The notes beneath the pieces were generated by a model. That model was not told the DNA's origin, made no database searches, and saw only the letters and a list, made by a program, of their open reading frames with translations. Of a stretch of DNA of 64,000 nucleotides, positions 1-8,811 are shown piece by piece. Source of the DNA: Streptomyces typhae (GTDB taxonomy: Bacteria; Actinomycetota; Actinomycetes; Streptomycetales; Streptomycetaceae); NCBI RefSeq assembly GCF_009755605.1, contig NZ_WPNZ01000015.1, positions 1 to 64,000 on the forward strand. The letters are read 5' to 3'. Made by a program: the position numbers and the translations under genes. Numbering within the stretch: the stretch's first letter is position 1; every line of letters begins with the position of its first letter.

Positions 1-123
1 GTTTCAACCGCCTCAAGCAGTGGCGCGGCATCGCGACCCGCTACGACAAGACCGCCGAGTCCTACCAGGCAGCCGTCACTCTCGCCTCGCTCCTGATGTG
101 GGCGTGACATTTGAAGACAACTC
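1..123 (+). mobile_element. Right end of an IS5-type insertion sequence
   Basis: The window opens inside an insertion sequence whose transposase ends at 107. The element probably ends near 123, where the sequence meets a CTAG tetranucleotide (124-127); many Streptomyces IS5-type elements insert at CTAG, so this may be the target site. To the right the reading frame of a CtaG-like gene begins on the other strand. The left end and terminal inverted repeat lie outside the window, so the exact boundary is inferred. Confidence 0.65.
3..107 (+). CDS. IS5-family transposase, C-terminal fragment
   Basis: The last 34 codons of a transposase are visible, ending at TGA 105-107. The peptide contains FNRLKQWRGIATRYDKTAES, the conserved end of the DDE domain in IS5-group transposases, where the R-x3-R-Y-D-K signature sits near the catalytic glutamate. 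It would catalyse cut-and-paste movement of its element. The upstream catalytic domain is outside the window, so whether the gene is intact cannot be judged. Confidence 0.85.
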   Translation, partial: FNRLKQWRGIATRYDKTAESYQAAVTLASLLMWA

Positions 124-232
124 CTAGCAGCAGGTAGGTGCCGGCGGCAGCCAGCAGCATGAGTGCGGGCAGCAGCCACTCCAGGGTGCTGCCGAGGCCG
201 CCGCCCGCATCGTGCTGGTGCATGTGGTCCAT
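124..232 (-). pseudogene. CtaG-like membrane protein, truncated by the IS
   Basis: A leftward ORF starts at ATG 232-230, overlapping the TGA of the DUF2243 gene (TGATG), so the two were translationally coupled. The first 36 or so residues begin MDHMHQHDAGGG and run into a hydrophobic helix rich in Leu and Ala, as in caa3 oxidase assembly (CtaG-like) proteins that often follow DUF2243 genes in actinomycetes. At about 124 the frame enters the insertion sequence and stops at 62-64. A 56-residue chimera cannot contain the multi-span membrane domain, so the gene is disrupted. The family call rests on a short N-terminus plus gene context. Confidence 0.55.
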
Positions 233-800
233 CAGGCGGATCGGCCCTCACGGCTGGTGGGGGCGTTGGGGGCGTTGGGGTCGAAGGGCCGGCCGCTGCG
301 CTGGAGCAGATAGCCGCCGACGACCAGCAGGGCGCCCAGGACGAGGAAGCCGATGTCCCACCAGACCTGGCCGTCGCCGGCGTAGACGTGGTGGATGCCG
401 AGAATGTGGTGGTCCAGGACGCCTTCAACGAGGTTGAACAGGCCCCATCCGAGGAGCGTCCAGCCCCACAGCACCCGGGAGGTCCACACTCGCAGCCGGT
501 TGTGGGTGACCCCGAGTACAGGACGGCCAGGCCGAGGAGGACCGCCAGCCAGCAGACGGTGTGGAAGATCCCGTCCCACAGAGTGTTCATCTCCAGGCCG
601 GAGACGGTGTGGGGGTTGTAGTACTTCACCCCGATGTGGTCCTCGTTGGTGCTGGAGAGCATGTGGTGCCACTGAAGGAGCTGGTGGAGCAGGATGCCGT
701 CGACGAAGCCTCCCATCCCCACACCGAGCACGATCCCCGGCAACTGGATACTGGCCGGCTGTCCGACACCGGCTCGGGCCTCACCCGTCGTGGTCGCCAT
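232..800 (-). pseudogene. DUF2243 membrane protein, frameshifted
   Basis: The gene starts at ATG 800-798, preceded by GGAG about ten bases upstream. The first part reads MATTTGEARAGVGQ and then a GMGGFVDGILLHQLLQWHHM segment, which is the conserved start of DUF2243 predicted membrane proteins. The family continues with a TVSGLEMNTLWDGIFHT segment and then, in a different frame, GVTHNRL and NLVEGVLDHHILGIHHV. The two halves join near 508-516, where a single-base loss in a GGGG-like run would explain the shift. The product would have about four membrane helices; its function is unknown. A sequencing error is the alternative to a true mutation. Confidence 0.8.
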
Positions 801-1121
801 CGCTGGTCTCCGCTCCTGGTTCCACGACTCCGCTGAAGGAGCCTCAGCCGCAAGTTCCCCTCCGTGCCGCACTTACGCACAGATGCGCCGCCAACCGGCT
901 CAACCGCAGCCGCGCCCTGATCACGCCTTGTCCTCAGCGTCCGGGGCACACAGGGGCCGCAGCCCGTCGCGCCAACCATGGCACCCGCACCGCGTCCAGC
1001 TGCGGCGAAGGCAATGCAGCCCGCACTCGGCAGGCTCACGAACGCTTTCTTCGCCTGCTACGTCCCGCGCCGGCCCCGCCCACCACGTCGTACGAGGCCA
1101 CCTCCTGCATCCGCGAACAGC
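801..1121. other. Non-coding gap, nothing recognised
   Basis: Between the DUF2243 start and the next leftward ORF I see no open frame with convincing codon usage, no RNA gene and no clear repeat. The stretch should contain the promoter of the DUF2243 gene near its left end, but no hexamer pair stands out. Confidence 0.4.
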
Positions 1122-1529
1122 TCAAGTACCTGCCTCTGCTGTTCTGCAATCTTCGGTTCCGTCATCGTCCGCGGAGCGGCTCGCGGTGGTCGGAGGGCCG
1201 TAAGCGGTGCGGTCGTCAAGGGTGATGGTCACCGGTTGGCCGCTGGGGGTGAGGTCGGTCAGGCTCTCGTCGATCCGCTCATACAGCGTTGCGGCGAGTT
1301 CCTGGTCGTCGTCGCCGCCGTCGCCGTCGCCGCCGTCGCCGTCGCCATCGCCATCGCCATCGCTGGCGGTGTGTTTGATGGAGTGCAGGCTGATCAGCAG
1401 GGCGATCAGGGAACGGCCGGACAGAGCAGCGTGGACCCTCCATCGGTCGCCGACCTCCGAGGCCCAACGCTGACGGTTTGCTGACCCTCCGAGGACCGAG
1501 GCGCCTCTGACCTGCGGGAAGCCACCCAT
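1122..1529 (-). CDS. Hypothetical protein with Asp-Gly repeat
   Basis: A leftward frame of up to 135 codons has an N-terminal part containing WASEVGDRWRVHAAL and SLIALLISLHSIKHT, a low-complexity Asp-Gly stretch (coded at about 1309-1369), and an acidic C-terminal segment with LYERIDESLTDL and PVTITLDDRTAYG. The flanking parts look like folded protein rather than random frame. No family was recognised. The start is uncertain because no clear ribosome binding site precedes the ATG at 1529-1527; a shorter start is possible. Neighbouring relics make a decayed gene conceivable. Confidence 0.4.
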   Translation of the reverse strand: MGGFPQVRGASVLGGSANRQRWASEVGDRWRVHAALSGRSLIALLISLHSIKHTASDGDGDGDGDGGDGDGGDDDQELAATLYERIDESLTDLTPSGQPVTITLDDRTAYGPPTTASRSADDDGTEDCRTAEAGT

Positions 1530-1540
1530 TACACTCCGGG

Positions 1541-1711
1541 TGGTGGTATCGCGTCGGCCGCAGCCACGAGGACATCGCCGAGGCCAGGCAGGCCTGGGAA
1601 GCGGCCTCCGACCGCTTCGGCGAGGTCGGGGGCCACCCCGACGCCCGCCTCCCCGCGCCCGCCCTCCCCAACGCCACCATCGCACCGCGCAAGAACCCCG
1701 CGCGTGCCTGA
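1541..1711 (+). pseudogene. Pirin-family C-terminal relic
   Basis: The frame ending at TGA 1709-1711 reads VGRSHEDIAEARQAWEAAS, then RFGEVGGHP and LPAPALPNATIAPRKN. This resembles the C-terminal tail of actinobacterial pirin-like cupins, where a VGRxHxEI helix is followed by a RFG segment and an LPAPxLP motif. Nothing upstream encodes the cupin barrels with their metal-binding histidines, so only the last 50-60 residues survive. The relic ends just before the acetyltransferase gene, a neighbour sometimes found after pirin genes. Confidence 0.55.
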
Positions 1712-1736
1712 CACCTCCCTGAAAGGCAGTACGACG

Positions 1737-2078
1737 ATGACGCAGTCCGCAACGACCCCGACCGTCCGGCGCGTGGACGCCAGGCACCGCTACGAGATCC
1801 TCGTCGACGGCGAGAGCGCGGGCTTCACCGCGTACCGCGACCGCGACGACCGGCGTGTGTTCTTCCACACCGAGATCGACGACGCCCACGCCGGGCAGGG
1901 TCTGGCCTCGGTCCTCGTACGGGAGGCACTGGAGGACGTGCGGAGCGCGGGCCTGCGCGCCGTGCCCGTCTGCCCTTACGTGGCGAAGTTCCTCAAGAAG
2001 CACGAGGAGTTCGCCGACATCACCGAGCCGGTGACGCCCGAGGTCGTGGAGTGGCTGGACGGTGCCCTGAAGCGCTGA
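1737..2078 (+). CDS. GNAT N-acetyltransferase (YjdJ-type)
   Basis: The 113-residue protein is one short GNAT domain of the YjdJ or GCN5-related type. It has a VDGESAGFTAYRDRDDRRVF strand region, then FFHTEIDDAHAGQGLASVLV, in which the AGQGLAS loop is the acetyl-CoA pyrophosphate-binding motif. The following helix and PVCPYVAKFLKKH complete the fold, with CPYV-x-K-F typical of this subfamily. These proteins transfer acetyl groups to small amines or short peptides; the substrate is unknown. The ATG at 1737 was chosen because GAAAGG lies about ten bases upstream. The gene is followed after 23 bases by the LuxR gene and may be co-transcribed with it. Confidence 0.85.
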   Translation: MTQSATTPTVRRVDARHRYEILVDGESAGFTAYRDRDDRRVFFHTEIDDAHAGQGLASVLVREALEDVRSAGLRAVPVCPYVAKFLKKHEEFADITEPVTPEVVEWLDGALKR

Positions 2079-2101
2079 GCGCCGACGGCAGGGGCGGAGC
2101 G

Positions 2102-5032
2102 ATGAGCGAGGGGCGTACGACCGGGGCCGGTGCCGGACCCGGCGCACCGGAGTTGACCGGGCGCGCGACGCAACGCGCGGTCATCGACGCTGCCCTGGCC
2201 GGCATCGCCACCTCCGGGGCGTCCGTCATCCTGCGCGGCGACCCCGGCACGGGGCGGACGGCCCTGCTGGGGGCGGCCGAGGCGACGGCCCGCCGGGCCG
2301 GTCTGCGGGTGCTGCGGATGACCGGCGCGGAGGCCGAGTCGGAGCTGCCGTTCGCCGCCCTGCACCAGGTCCTGTGGCCCCTCCTCGACGACTCCGACGG
2401 TCTCTCCGCGCCACAGCGGCACGCACTGGAAAGCGCGTTGGGCGTCCGCGAGGGCACCCCGCCCGAAGGGTTCACGGTGGCGGGCGCCGCCCTCACCCTG
2501 CTCGCCCACGCCGCCGCACGCCGCCCCCTGGTCGTGCTCCTGGACGATCTGCAGTGGGCCGACCCGTCCAGCGTCGCCGTGTTCGGATACGTACAACGGC
2601 ACCTGGCCCCGCTGCCCCTGGTCGCGATCGCGGCGACCCGGCGCACCGGGACCGCGACCGGCCGGGACCGTGCGGCCGACGGTGTGGCCGACCGTGCGGA
2701 GCACGACACCGCCGCATGCCTGGCGGGGCAGGTGATCGACCTGCTGCCGCTGGACGAGCCGCAGGCCGAGCTGCTGCTGCGCACCCGCCATCCGTCCCTG
2801 CCCGCGGGCGCGCGCCGCAGGGTGCTGCGGGCCGCCGCGGGCAACCCGCTCGCCCTGCACGAACTCGCGGAGCAGGTCGGGCGGCTGGCCGCGCACCGTG
2901 CCGAGGCCCTCGCGAGCCCCGCGCCGCCGGAGATGCCCGAGCTTTTCGACGCACTGCCGCTGGGGGAACGCCTCGGGCGGCTGTACGAGGACAGGCTGCG
3001 CGCCCTGCCCGCCGCCGTCCGCGGCCTCCTGCTCGTCGCGGCCCTCGGCGACGCCGCCACCCGGCACCGCACGGTGCTGCGGAGCCTGGCGGAGCACGCC
3101 GCGGGCCCGCCCTGGCACCGGCTCGAAGAGCACATCGAACGCTCAGGGCTCGCACACCTCGACCCGGAGCGGGAAGTCCTGGAGTTCCACCACCCCCTTG
3201 TACGGGCCTGTCTGGCACACCTCGCCACCCCGGCCGAACTCCGCGCCGCCCACCACCGGCTCGCCGACGCCCTGCCCGCAGAGGACGCGCGGCGCACCCT
3301 GCACCTCGCGGCCGCCGCGCTCGGCCCCGAGGCCGGACTCGCCGCACGGCTGCACGCCGAGGCCGACAGCATGTCCGCCCAGGGAGGAGAAGCCGAGGCG
3401 GCGGTAGTGATGGCGCGCGCGGCCGGACTCAGCCCCGACCGGACGAGCAGGACCGCCCGTCTCGTCGCCGCCGCGGCCCTGGCCGTACAGGCCGGACGCC
3501 CGCACCTGGCGGCGGAACACCTCGCCGACGCCGAGGCCGCGGCACGCCCCGGCAGGCCCGAACCGACCGCCCCGTACGCCTTCGCCGTCGCCTGCGCCCG
3601 GCTCCAGCTCGACGCCGACCCACGCCCCGCCATCGAGCTGCTGCCCGCCGTCCTGGACGCACCGGTCCCGCCGGACGCCGCGGACCAACACGCCGCACTC
3701 GTCGGCCCGATCCTCTTCCTCCTCCTCGTCGCGGCGGCCCTCACCGGGGACGAGCGGGCGTGGGCCGCCGTCGACCGGCACGCGGCGCACCCCGACGCTC
3801 CCTCCGCGGCGGAGCTCTGCCGACAGGCCTGGTCCGGCCCCCGCCCGGCCGTCCGCGCCGTCCATGAGCTGCCGCGGCGGCTGCGCGAGACGGTCGCTGC
3901 CCTGCCCGCGGACCGCGAGACCACCGATGCCTGGCTGCTGCTCTGGACGGCCGCGGCCGTCGACTCCCTCGGTGAGCACTGCGCGCTCTGGAGCGCGTTC
4001 GCCCGCCGGCACGCGTACGCCACCCAGACGTTCACGGACAGCCTCCGGGCCCACGACGACTTCCTGCACGGTAACTGGGACAGCGCCCTCGCCGCCGCCC
4101 GCGCCGGCGCGCGCACCTCCGCGGAGCACGGATACGCGCTGGCCGAGACGCTGTTCCTGAAGACCGCGGGACAGATCCTCGCCGCCCGCGGGGACCGGGC
4201 GGGGCTCGCCGCACTGGCACCGGTGCTCGGCACCCGGGCAGGCGAACGCCGGCTGCGCCTGGTCACCGACCTGCTGAGCGGAATGCTGACGCTGTGCGCG
4301 CTCGGCCGCGGTGACGCCGAGGAGGCATGGCTCCACGCCTGTGACCTCACCGCGCCCGGCGGGGTCGCGGACCGCGGCCCGTGGACGCATCTCTCGCTCG
4401 TCGACCGGGTGCAGGCCGCTGTCGACAGCGGACGGGCCGAGGAGGCCCGGCGCCATCTGCGGGCGGTCGGCGCGTCCGGCCTCGCCCGTATCTCGGCGCA
4501 CCACACCTTCCTGGTGACCGTCGCCGAGGCCGTCGCCGCCGCCGACGACGAGGCGGACGAGCGGCACGCGGCCGTGTACGCCCGGCCGGACGCGGAGAAC
4601 TGGCCCTTCCCGCTCGCCAGGGCCCACTTGGCGCACGCCGTGCGGCTGCGCCGGCAGCACCGGCCCGAGGAGGCGAGCGCGCACTGCCGAGCCGCGCTCA
4701 CCGTCTTCACCCGCCTCGGCGCCACGCCCTGGGCCGCGCGGGCCTCCCGTGAACTCGCCGCGAACGACGCGGACGTCGCGGCGGCGAGCGGCACAGCCGG
4801 GCACCACCCGCTGCTCACGGCGCAGGAGACACGGATAGCCCGGCTCGCGGCCCGTGGCCTCACCAACCGGCAGATCGGCGCGCGGCTCTCGCTCTCCCCG
4901 CGAACGATCGGCGCGCACCTCTACCGCATCTTTCCCAAGCTCGGCGTCACCACCAGGGCGGGCATCGCACGCGCCCTGGAGGCCTCGCTCAGGAACGCGG
5001 CAGCGCCCCCGCAAGAGCCGCCCGCGACGTGA
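2102..5032 (+). CDS. LAL-type LuxR regulator with altered Walker A
   Basis: The 976-residue protein is a large ATP-binding regulator of the LuxR family. The AAA/STAND ATPase module begins at residue 46 with GDPGTGRT, where the usual Walker A lysine is arginine, followed by Walker B in PLVVLLDDLQW (about residue 141). The middle 600 residues are Ala/Leu-rich helices likely forming TPR-like repeats. The C-terminus (about 905-965) is a LuxR HTH with LTAQETRIARLAARGLTNRQ and SPRTIGAHLY. It should bind DNA as a transcription activator. The Arg substitution suggests nucleotide binding without normal hydrolysis. GGAG seven bases upstream supports ATG 2102. Its 3' end overlaps the convergent paralogue by 44 bp. 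Confidence 0.9.
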   Translation: MSEGRTTGAGAGPGAPELTGRATQRAVIDAALAGIATSGASVILRGDPGTGRTALLGAAEATARRAGLRVLRMTGAEAESELPFAALHQVLWPLLDDSDGLSAPQRHALESALGVREGTPPEGFTVAGAALTLLAHAAARRPLVVLLDDLQWADPSSVAVFGYVQRHLAPLPLVAIAATRRTGTATGRDRAADGVADRAEHDTAACLAGQVIDLLPLDEPQAELLLRTRHPSLPAGARRRVLRAAAGNPLALHELAEQVGRLAAHRAEALASPAPPEMPELFDALPLGERLGRLYEDRLRALPAAVRGLLLVAALGDAATRHRTVLRSLAEHAAGPPWHRLEEHIERSGLAHLDPEREVLEFHHPLVRACLAHLATPAELRAAHHRLADALPAEDARRTLHLAAAALGPEAGLAARLHAEADSMSAQGGEAEAAVVMARAAGLSPDRTSRTARLVAAAALAVQAGRPHLAAEHLADAEAAARPGRPEPTAPYAFAVACARLQLDADPRPAIELLPAVLDAPVPPDAADQHAALVGPILFLLLVAAALTGDERAWAAVDRHAAHPDAPSAAELCRQAWSGPRPAVRAVHELPRRLRETVAALPADRETTDAWLLLWTAAAVDSLGEHCALWSAFARRHAYATQTFTDSLRAHDDFLHGNWDSALAAARAGARTSAEHGYALAETLFLKTAGQILAARGDRAGLAALAPVLGTRAGERRLRLVTDLLSGMLTLCALGRGDAEEAWLHACDLTAPGGVADRGPWTHLSLVDRVQAAVDSGRAEEARRHLRAVGASGLARISAHHTFLVTVAEAVAAADDEADERHAAVYARPDAENWPFPLARAHLAHAVRLRRQHRPEEASAHCRAALTVFTRLGATPWAARASRELAANDADVAAASGTAGHHPLLTAQETRIARLAARGLTNRQIGARLSLSPRTIGAHLYRIFPKLGVTTRAGIARALEASLRNAAAPPQEPPAT

Positions 5033-7724
5033 CGCCCAGCTTCGGGAAGATCCGGTAGAGATGAGCCCCGATGGTGCGGGGCGACAGCTGGAGCGCGGCG
5101 CCGACCTCCTTGTTCGTGAGCCCGGTGGACACGAGGCGGGCGACGCGCAACTCCTGCGCGGTCAGCTCGCCGGCCGGGACGGCCGTGCCGTGCGCCGGGC
5201 GGTCCGCGGCCCGCAGCTCGGCCCGGCACTGCTCCACCCACGGATCCGCGCGCAGCTCCCGGAAGGCACGGACGGCGGCACGCAGCGTCTCGACCGCCTC
5301 GGCGCGGCGTCCCCGACGGCGCAGCCCCGCCCCGTGCAGCAGCCGCAGGCGCGCCATGTCGAAGACCCACTGGTCGGCTCCCGGCACCGCGCAGGCCGCC
5401 GCGTACGCCGCGTCCGACTCCGGGCCGTCCGCCGTGACCGCCGTCGCGGCGGCCAGCAGGAAGGCGTGGTGCGCGGAGACGGAGTCCATCCGCGCGGCCC
5501 GCCCCGCCGCGACGTGGGCCAGCGCCTCCGCCCGGCGGCCGCAGCGCAGGCTCGCCACGACGAAGTCGAAGAACGGGAGGTGGAACCACGCGAGGCCGCG
5601 CGGCAGCAGGCCCGGCGGCATGATGCGGCGCAGCAGGAGGTACGCCTCCTCGTGCCGCCCGTGCGCCAGTGCGGCGAGCGCGTCGAGACGGTCCAGGTGG
5701 TCCGTGACGAAGCGCATCCGTGCCGACGTCGCCACCGGCCCGATCCGCGCCCGCACCGCGCGCAGCCCCCGCTCGTCGCCCCGGCCCGCCAGGAAGTGCG
5801 CGTAGTAGTGCCGGAAGAGCAGGGCGTTGCAGTGGTACCCGAGCTCCTCCGCGGTGTCGGCCTCGCGCAGACACTCCTCGGCGGCGTCCCAGCGGCCCCG
5901 CAGGAACGCCTCATGGCACCGTGCCTTCGCGACGGACCCCTGGGTGGCGTACGTGTGCTCGTCGTCGAAGAGCCGTCGCAGCTCCTCGTCGGCCGCGTCC
6001 ACCGCCGACGCCGCCCAGAGCAGCAGCCAGGCGGCGGCGGTCTCCCGCCGGGCCGCGACACGCGCCACCAGGGACCGCAGTTCCGTCTCCGCGCCGTGCG
6101 CCGTGCGTGACGGGTCCGCCCACGCGCGGTGGCACAGGCGTACGGCGGGGGAGAGGTGCCCCCGATGCCGCTCGAGCGCGTCCCAGCCGCGCGGGTCGCC
6201 CGTGTAGGCCGACGCGAGCAGCAGCTTGAACGCCATCTGCTCGACGAGATCACCGAAGGCTTCCGCGCCGGGCGCCGTCAGCGCCTCCAGTGCACCGGGC
6301 AGCAGCTCGAAGGACGAGGCGAAGTCCACGTGGTGGCTCTGGTCGACGTACACGACCGCGTAGGCGAAGAGCGGGGCGATGTCCTCCGGCACCGGACCGC
6401 GCCGGATCTCCCTGAGGAGTTCCGCCGCGTACGCGAGCCGTCCGCCCCGCGCCGACATCACGGCGGCCCACGTCAGACGGCGGGCGCGGTCGCCGGGACC
6501 GGTCCCGAGGGCGGCCGCGCGGTCGAGCAGCATGGCCCCCTCCGTGTCACCGCCGCGCAGCGCGATGCGGGTGCCCGCCTCCTGGAGCCGGGCGGCGAGC
6601 CGTTCGTCCGGGCCCTCGGCGGCGGACGCCTCGTGCAGGAGCCGACGCGGGTCGTCCTCACGCAGCCGCTCCGCCAACGCCCGGTGCGCGGACCGCCGTT
6701 CGGCGTCCGGGGCGGCGGCGATCACCGCGCTCCGCACCAGGGGATGCCGGAAGACCAGCCGTCCCGCGGGGGACCAGCGGGCGAGCCCGCTCGCCTCGAT
6801 CGCGTCCAGAACCCGTTCCGCGCCGCCCTGTTCTCCCTGTTCTCCCGGGCGTACGGCATCGCCTCCGACGGCCGCCGAGTCGTCCAGCGCGGCGAGCAGC
6901 AGGAGGCGCGTAGCGCTTCGGGGCAGCGACCGTACCCGACGCGCGAACACCTCCTCCAGACGGCTGCCCAGCGGCTGCCGGTCCGGGAGCGGTACGACGC
7001 CCCCGCGTTGCTCGTCCGCCGTCCGGCGGGGCAACTCGGCCAGGGCGAGGGGATTGCCCGCGGCCTCCGCGAGCACCCGCCGGACGGCACCCGCGGCGAG
7101 CCCCGGGTGCCGGCGCCGCAGCAGCGTCCGCGCGTCCTCGCCCGACAGCGCCTCGACGTCCACCGGGTGGGCGGGCCAGCCCTCCAGCGCGGACCCGCCG
7201 GACCGGCTCGCGCACACCATGACCACGGGCAGACCGACGATCCGCTGGTGGAGGAAGACGAAGACGGCGGCACTGGAGGGGTCCACCCACTGGAGGTCGT
7301 CGACGACGATCAGCACCGGGCCGCGGCGCGCCTGCTCGGCGAGCAGCGCCAGCGCGGCAGCGCCCACCATGAACCCCTTCGGCGGCAGCCCGTCGCGCAG
7401 CCCCAGGGCCCGTTCCAGGGCGAGCCGCTGGTGTGCGGGCAGCGCGCGTGTGTTCTCGCGCAGCGGCAGCAGCACACGGTGCAGCGCGCCGAAGGCGATG
7501 CCGGACTCCGACTCGCCGCCCACCGCGCGCAGGACGGTGAACCCGGCGCGCCTCGCGCGCGTGGCCGTCCACTCCAGGAGCGCCGTCTTCCCGATGCCCG
7601 CTTCGCCGCGCAGCACCGTCGCAGAACCGCACGCCCCGGTGCGCGCCTGGCCGAGGGACCGCTCCAGCAGCGCCTGTTCGCGCCGACGGCCGACGAGTGC
7701 CCCGTCACCCTGCCCGCTGCCCAT
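4989..7724 (-). CDS. LAL-type LuxR regulator
   Basis: This 911-residue protein is a paralogue of the convergent neighbour and has the same layout. Walker A is canonical (GEAGIGKT, residues 40-47), Walker B is VLIVVDDLQWVDPSS, a long helical middle region follows, and a LuxR HTH closes the protein (LTAQELRVARLVSTGLTNKE, then SPRTIGAHLYRIFPKLGVTS). It probably activates transcription in response to a ligand sensed by the helical domain; the ligand is unknown. ATG 7724 has GGGGAG about seven bases upstream. The end of the gene overlaps the end of the opposing paralogue, so the two transcripts are antisense over their HTH tails. It is divergent from an AraC gene. Confidence 0.92.
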   Translation of the reverse strand: MGSGQGDGALVGRRREQALLERSLGQARTGACGSATVLRGEAGIGKTALLEWTATRARRAGFTVLRAVGGESESGIAFGALHRVLLPLRENTRALPAHQRLALERALGLRDGLPPKGFMVGAAALALLAEQARRGPVLIVVDDLQWVDPSSAAVFVFLHQRIVGLPVVMVCASRSGGSALEGWPAHPVDVEALSGEDARTLLRRRHPGLAAGAVRRVLAEAAGNPLALAELPRRTADEQRGGVVPLPDRQPLGSRLEEVFARRVRSLPRSATRLLLLAALDDSAAVGGDAVRPGEQGEQGGAERVLDAIEASGLARWSPAGRLVFRHPLVRSAVIAAAPDAERRSAHRALAERLREDDPRRLLHEASAAEGPDERLAARLQEAGTRIALRGGDTEGAMLLDRAAALGTGPGDRARRLTWAAVMSARGGRLAYAAELLREIRRGPVPEDIAPLFAYAVVYVDQSHHVDFASSFELLPGALEALTAPGAEAFGDLVEQMAFKLLLASAYTGDPRGWDALERHRGHLSPAVRLCHRAWADPSRTAHGAETELRSLVARVAARRETAAAWLLLWAASAVDAADEELRRLFDDEHTYATQGSVAKARCHEAFLRGRWDAAEECLREADTAEELGYHCNALLFRHYYAHFLAGRGDERGLRAVRARIGPVATSARMRFVTDHLDRLDALAALAHGRHEEAYLLLRRIMPPGLLPRGLAWFHLPFFDFVVASLRCGRRAEALAHVAAGRAARMDSVSAHHAFLLAAATAVTADGPESDAAYAAACAVPGADQWVFDMARLRLLHGAGLRRRGRRAEAVETLRAAVRAFRELRADPWVEQCRAELRAADRPAHGTAVPAGELTAQELRVARLVSTGLTNKEVGAALQLSPRTIGAHLYRIFPKLGVTSRAALAGALPRS

Positions 7725-7854
7725 GACTCTCCCCTGGTCGCCTCCGACCACCGTGGCATCGCCGCGATGCCTGTGCGTGCACGGCTCGTGCCCCTGCCCG
7801 CAGCGCAGGCCGCACGCTCTCGCAAGCCCGCTCCGACCGCAGCAGGCTGATCGC

Positions 7855-8745
7855 GTGACGACGACCACGCCCACCCCCACCACGGGGGACACCTCCGCGG
7901 ACCGCACGCTCGGCTTCCTCCGTATCCGCACGTTCCGGGGAGCGGCGCGCCCGGTCCGGCACGTTCCCGGCGCGGACGCCGCGACCGACCCGTACGTCCT
8001 GCTGGGCCTGCACACCGAGGGGCGGGCCACGCTCGGCGGGCCGGACGGCACCGAGGTCTGCCTGCCCGGAGACGTCTTCCTCCGCGACGGGGCGCGTCCC
8101 CTCACCCTGGAGGAGACGGAGGAGTTCGAACTGCACCTGGTGCACGTCCCGTACCGGGCTCTGGCCCTCACCGACCGGCAGGCGCGTGACCTGGCCGGAC
8201 GGGCGCCGTTCGCCGACGGGACCGTGGCACCGCTGCTCGGCCCGCTCCTCAGCGAGATCGCCGGGGCGGAACCCGGGCCCCCGTCACGGGCCGCGCTCCG
8301 CTCGGCCGGGGCGGTCGCCGACCTCGTCGCGCTGCTCGCGGTCGAGGACACCGGCCCCGGCTCCCCGCAGGACGGGCAGGACCGCGAGGCCCTCGTCCGC
8401 AGACTGCGCGCGTACGTCGACGCGAACCTGCGGGACCGGAACCTGACACCGGCCACCGTCGCCGAGGCGCAGCACATCTCGATCCGCTATCTGCACAAGC
8501 TCTTCGAGGGGCGGGGCAGCACGGTAGGCCGGTGGATCCAGCACCGCCGCCTGGAGGAGGCCCGCCGGGAGCTGGCCCGTCCGGCACGCGGCGACATCAC
8601 GGTGGCTGCGGTCGCCAGACGCTGGGGATTCGCCAGCGCCACCCACTTCAGCCGCAGTTTCCGTACGGCGTACGGCATGTCGCCCAGCGACTGGCGCGAC
8701 GGCCGGACCAGACCCGCGGAGGGACCGGGAGCCGGCCGCCGCTGA
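7855..8745 (+). CDS. AraC-family transcriptional regulator
   Basis: The 296-residue protein has an N-terminal cupin-like sensing region of the AraC-binding type (segments LGLHTEGRATLGGPDG and VCLPGDVFLRDG) and a C-terminal pair of helix-turn-helix motifs: VAEAQHISIRYLHKLFEGRG and VAAVARRWGFASATHFSRSF. The start is taken as GTG 7855, just downstream of AGCAGG; the frame is open further upstream but there it overlaps the divergent LuxR gene. Its ligand and targets are unknown. The gene closely resembles the convergent AraC gene at 8812 in overall design, and a 52-bp tandem duplication covers its stop codon. Confidence 0.88.
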   Translation: MTTTTPTPTTGDTSADRTLGFLRIRTFRGAARPVRHVPGADAATDPYVLLGLHTEGRATLGGPDGTEVCLPGDVFLRDGARPLTLEETEEFELHLVHVPYRALALTDRQARDLAGRAPFADGTVAPLLGPLLSEIAGAEPGPPSRAALRSAGAVADLVALLAVEDTGPGSPQDGQDREALVRRLRAYVDANLRDRNLTPATVAEAQHISIRYLHKLFEGRGSTVGRWIQHRRLEEARRELARPARGDITVAAVARRWGFASATHFSRSFRTAYGMSPSDWRDGRTRPAEGPGAGRR

Positions 8746-8804
8746 CGGCACCTCCCGGACCAGACCCGCGGAAGGACCGGGAGCCGGCCGCCGCTGACGG
8801 CACC
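8703..8804. repeat. 52-bp tandem duplication over a stop codon
   Basis: Bases 8703-8752 are repeated at 8755-8804 with one mismatch (GGAGGG versus GGAAGG). The first copy encodes the last codons and stop of the AraC gene; the second is a non-coding echo that duplicates those codons after the stop. This is a recent local duplication and leaves little room for a terminator between the two convergent AraC genes. Confidence 0.95.
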
Positions 8805-8811
8805 GGCACCG

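Noticed and set aside
1309..1369. Trinucleotide/hexanucleotide repeat as an independent element
   Set aside because: It is explained as an Asp-Gly stretch in the leftward hypothetical frame and is only about 60 bases long.
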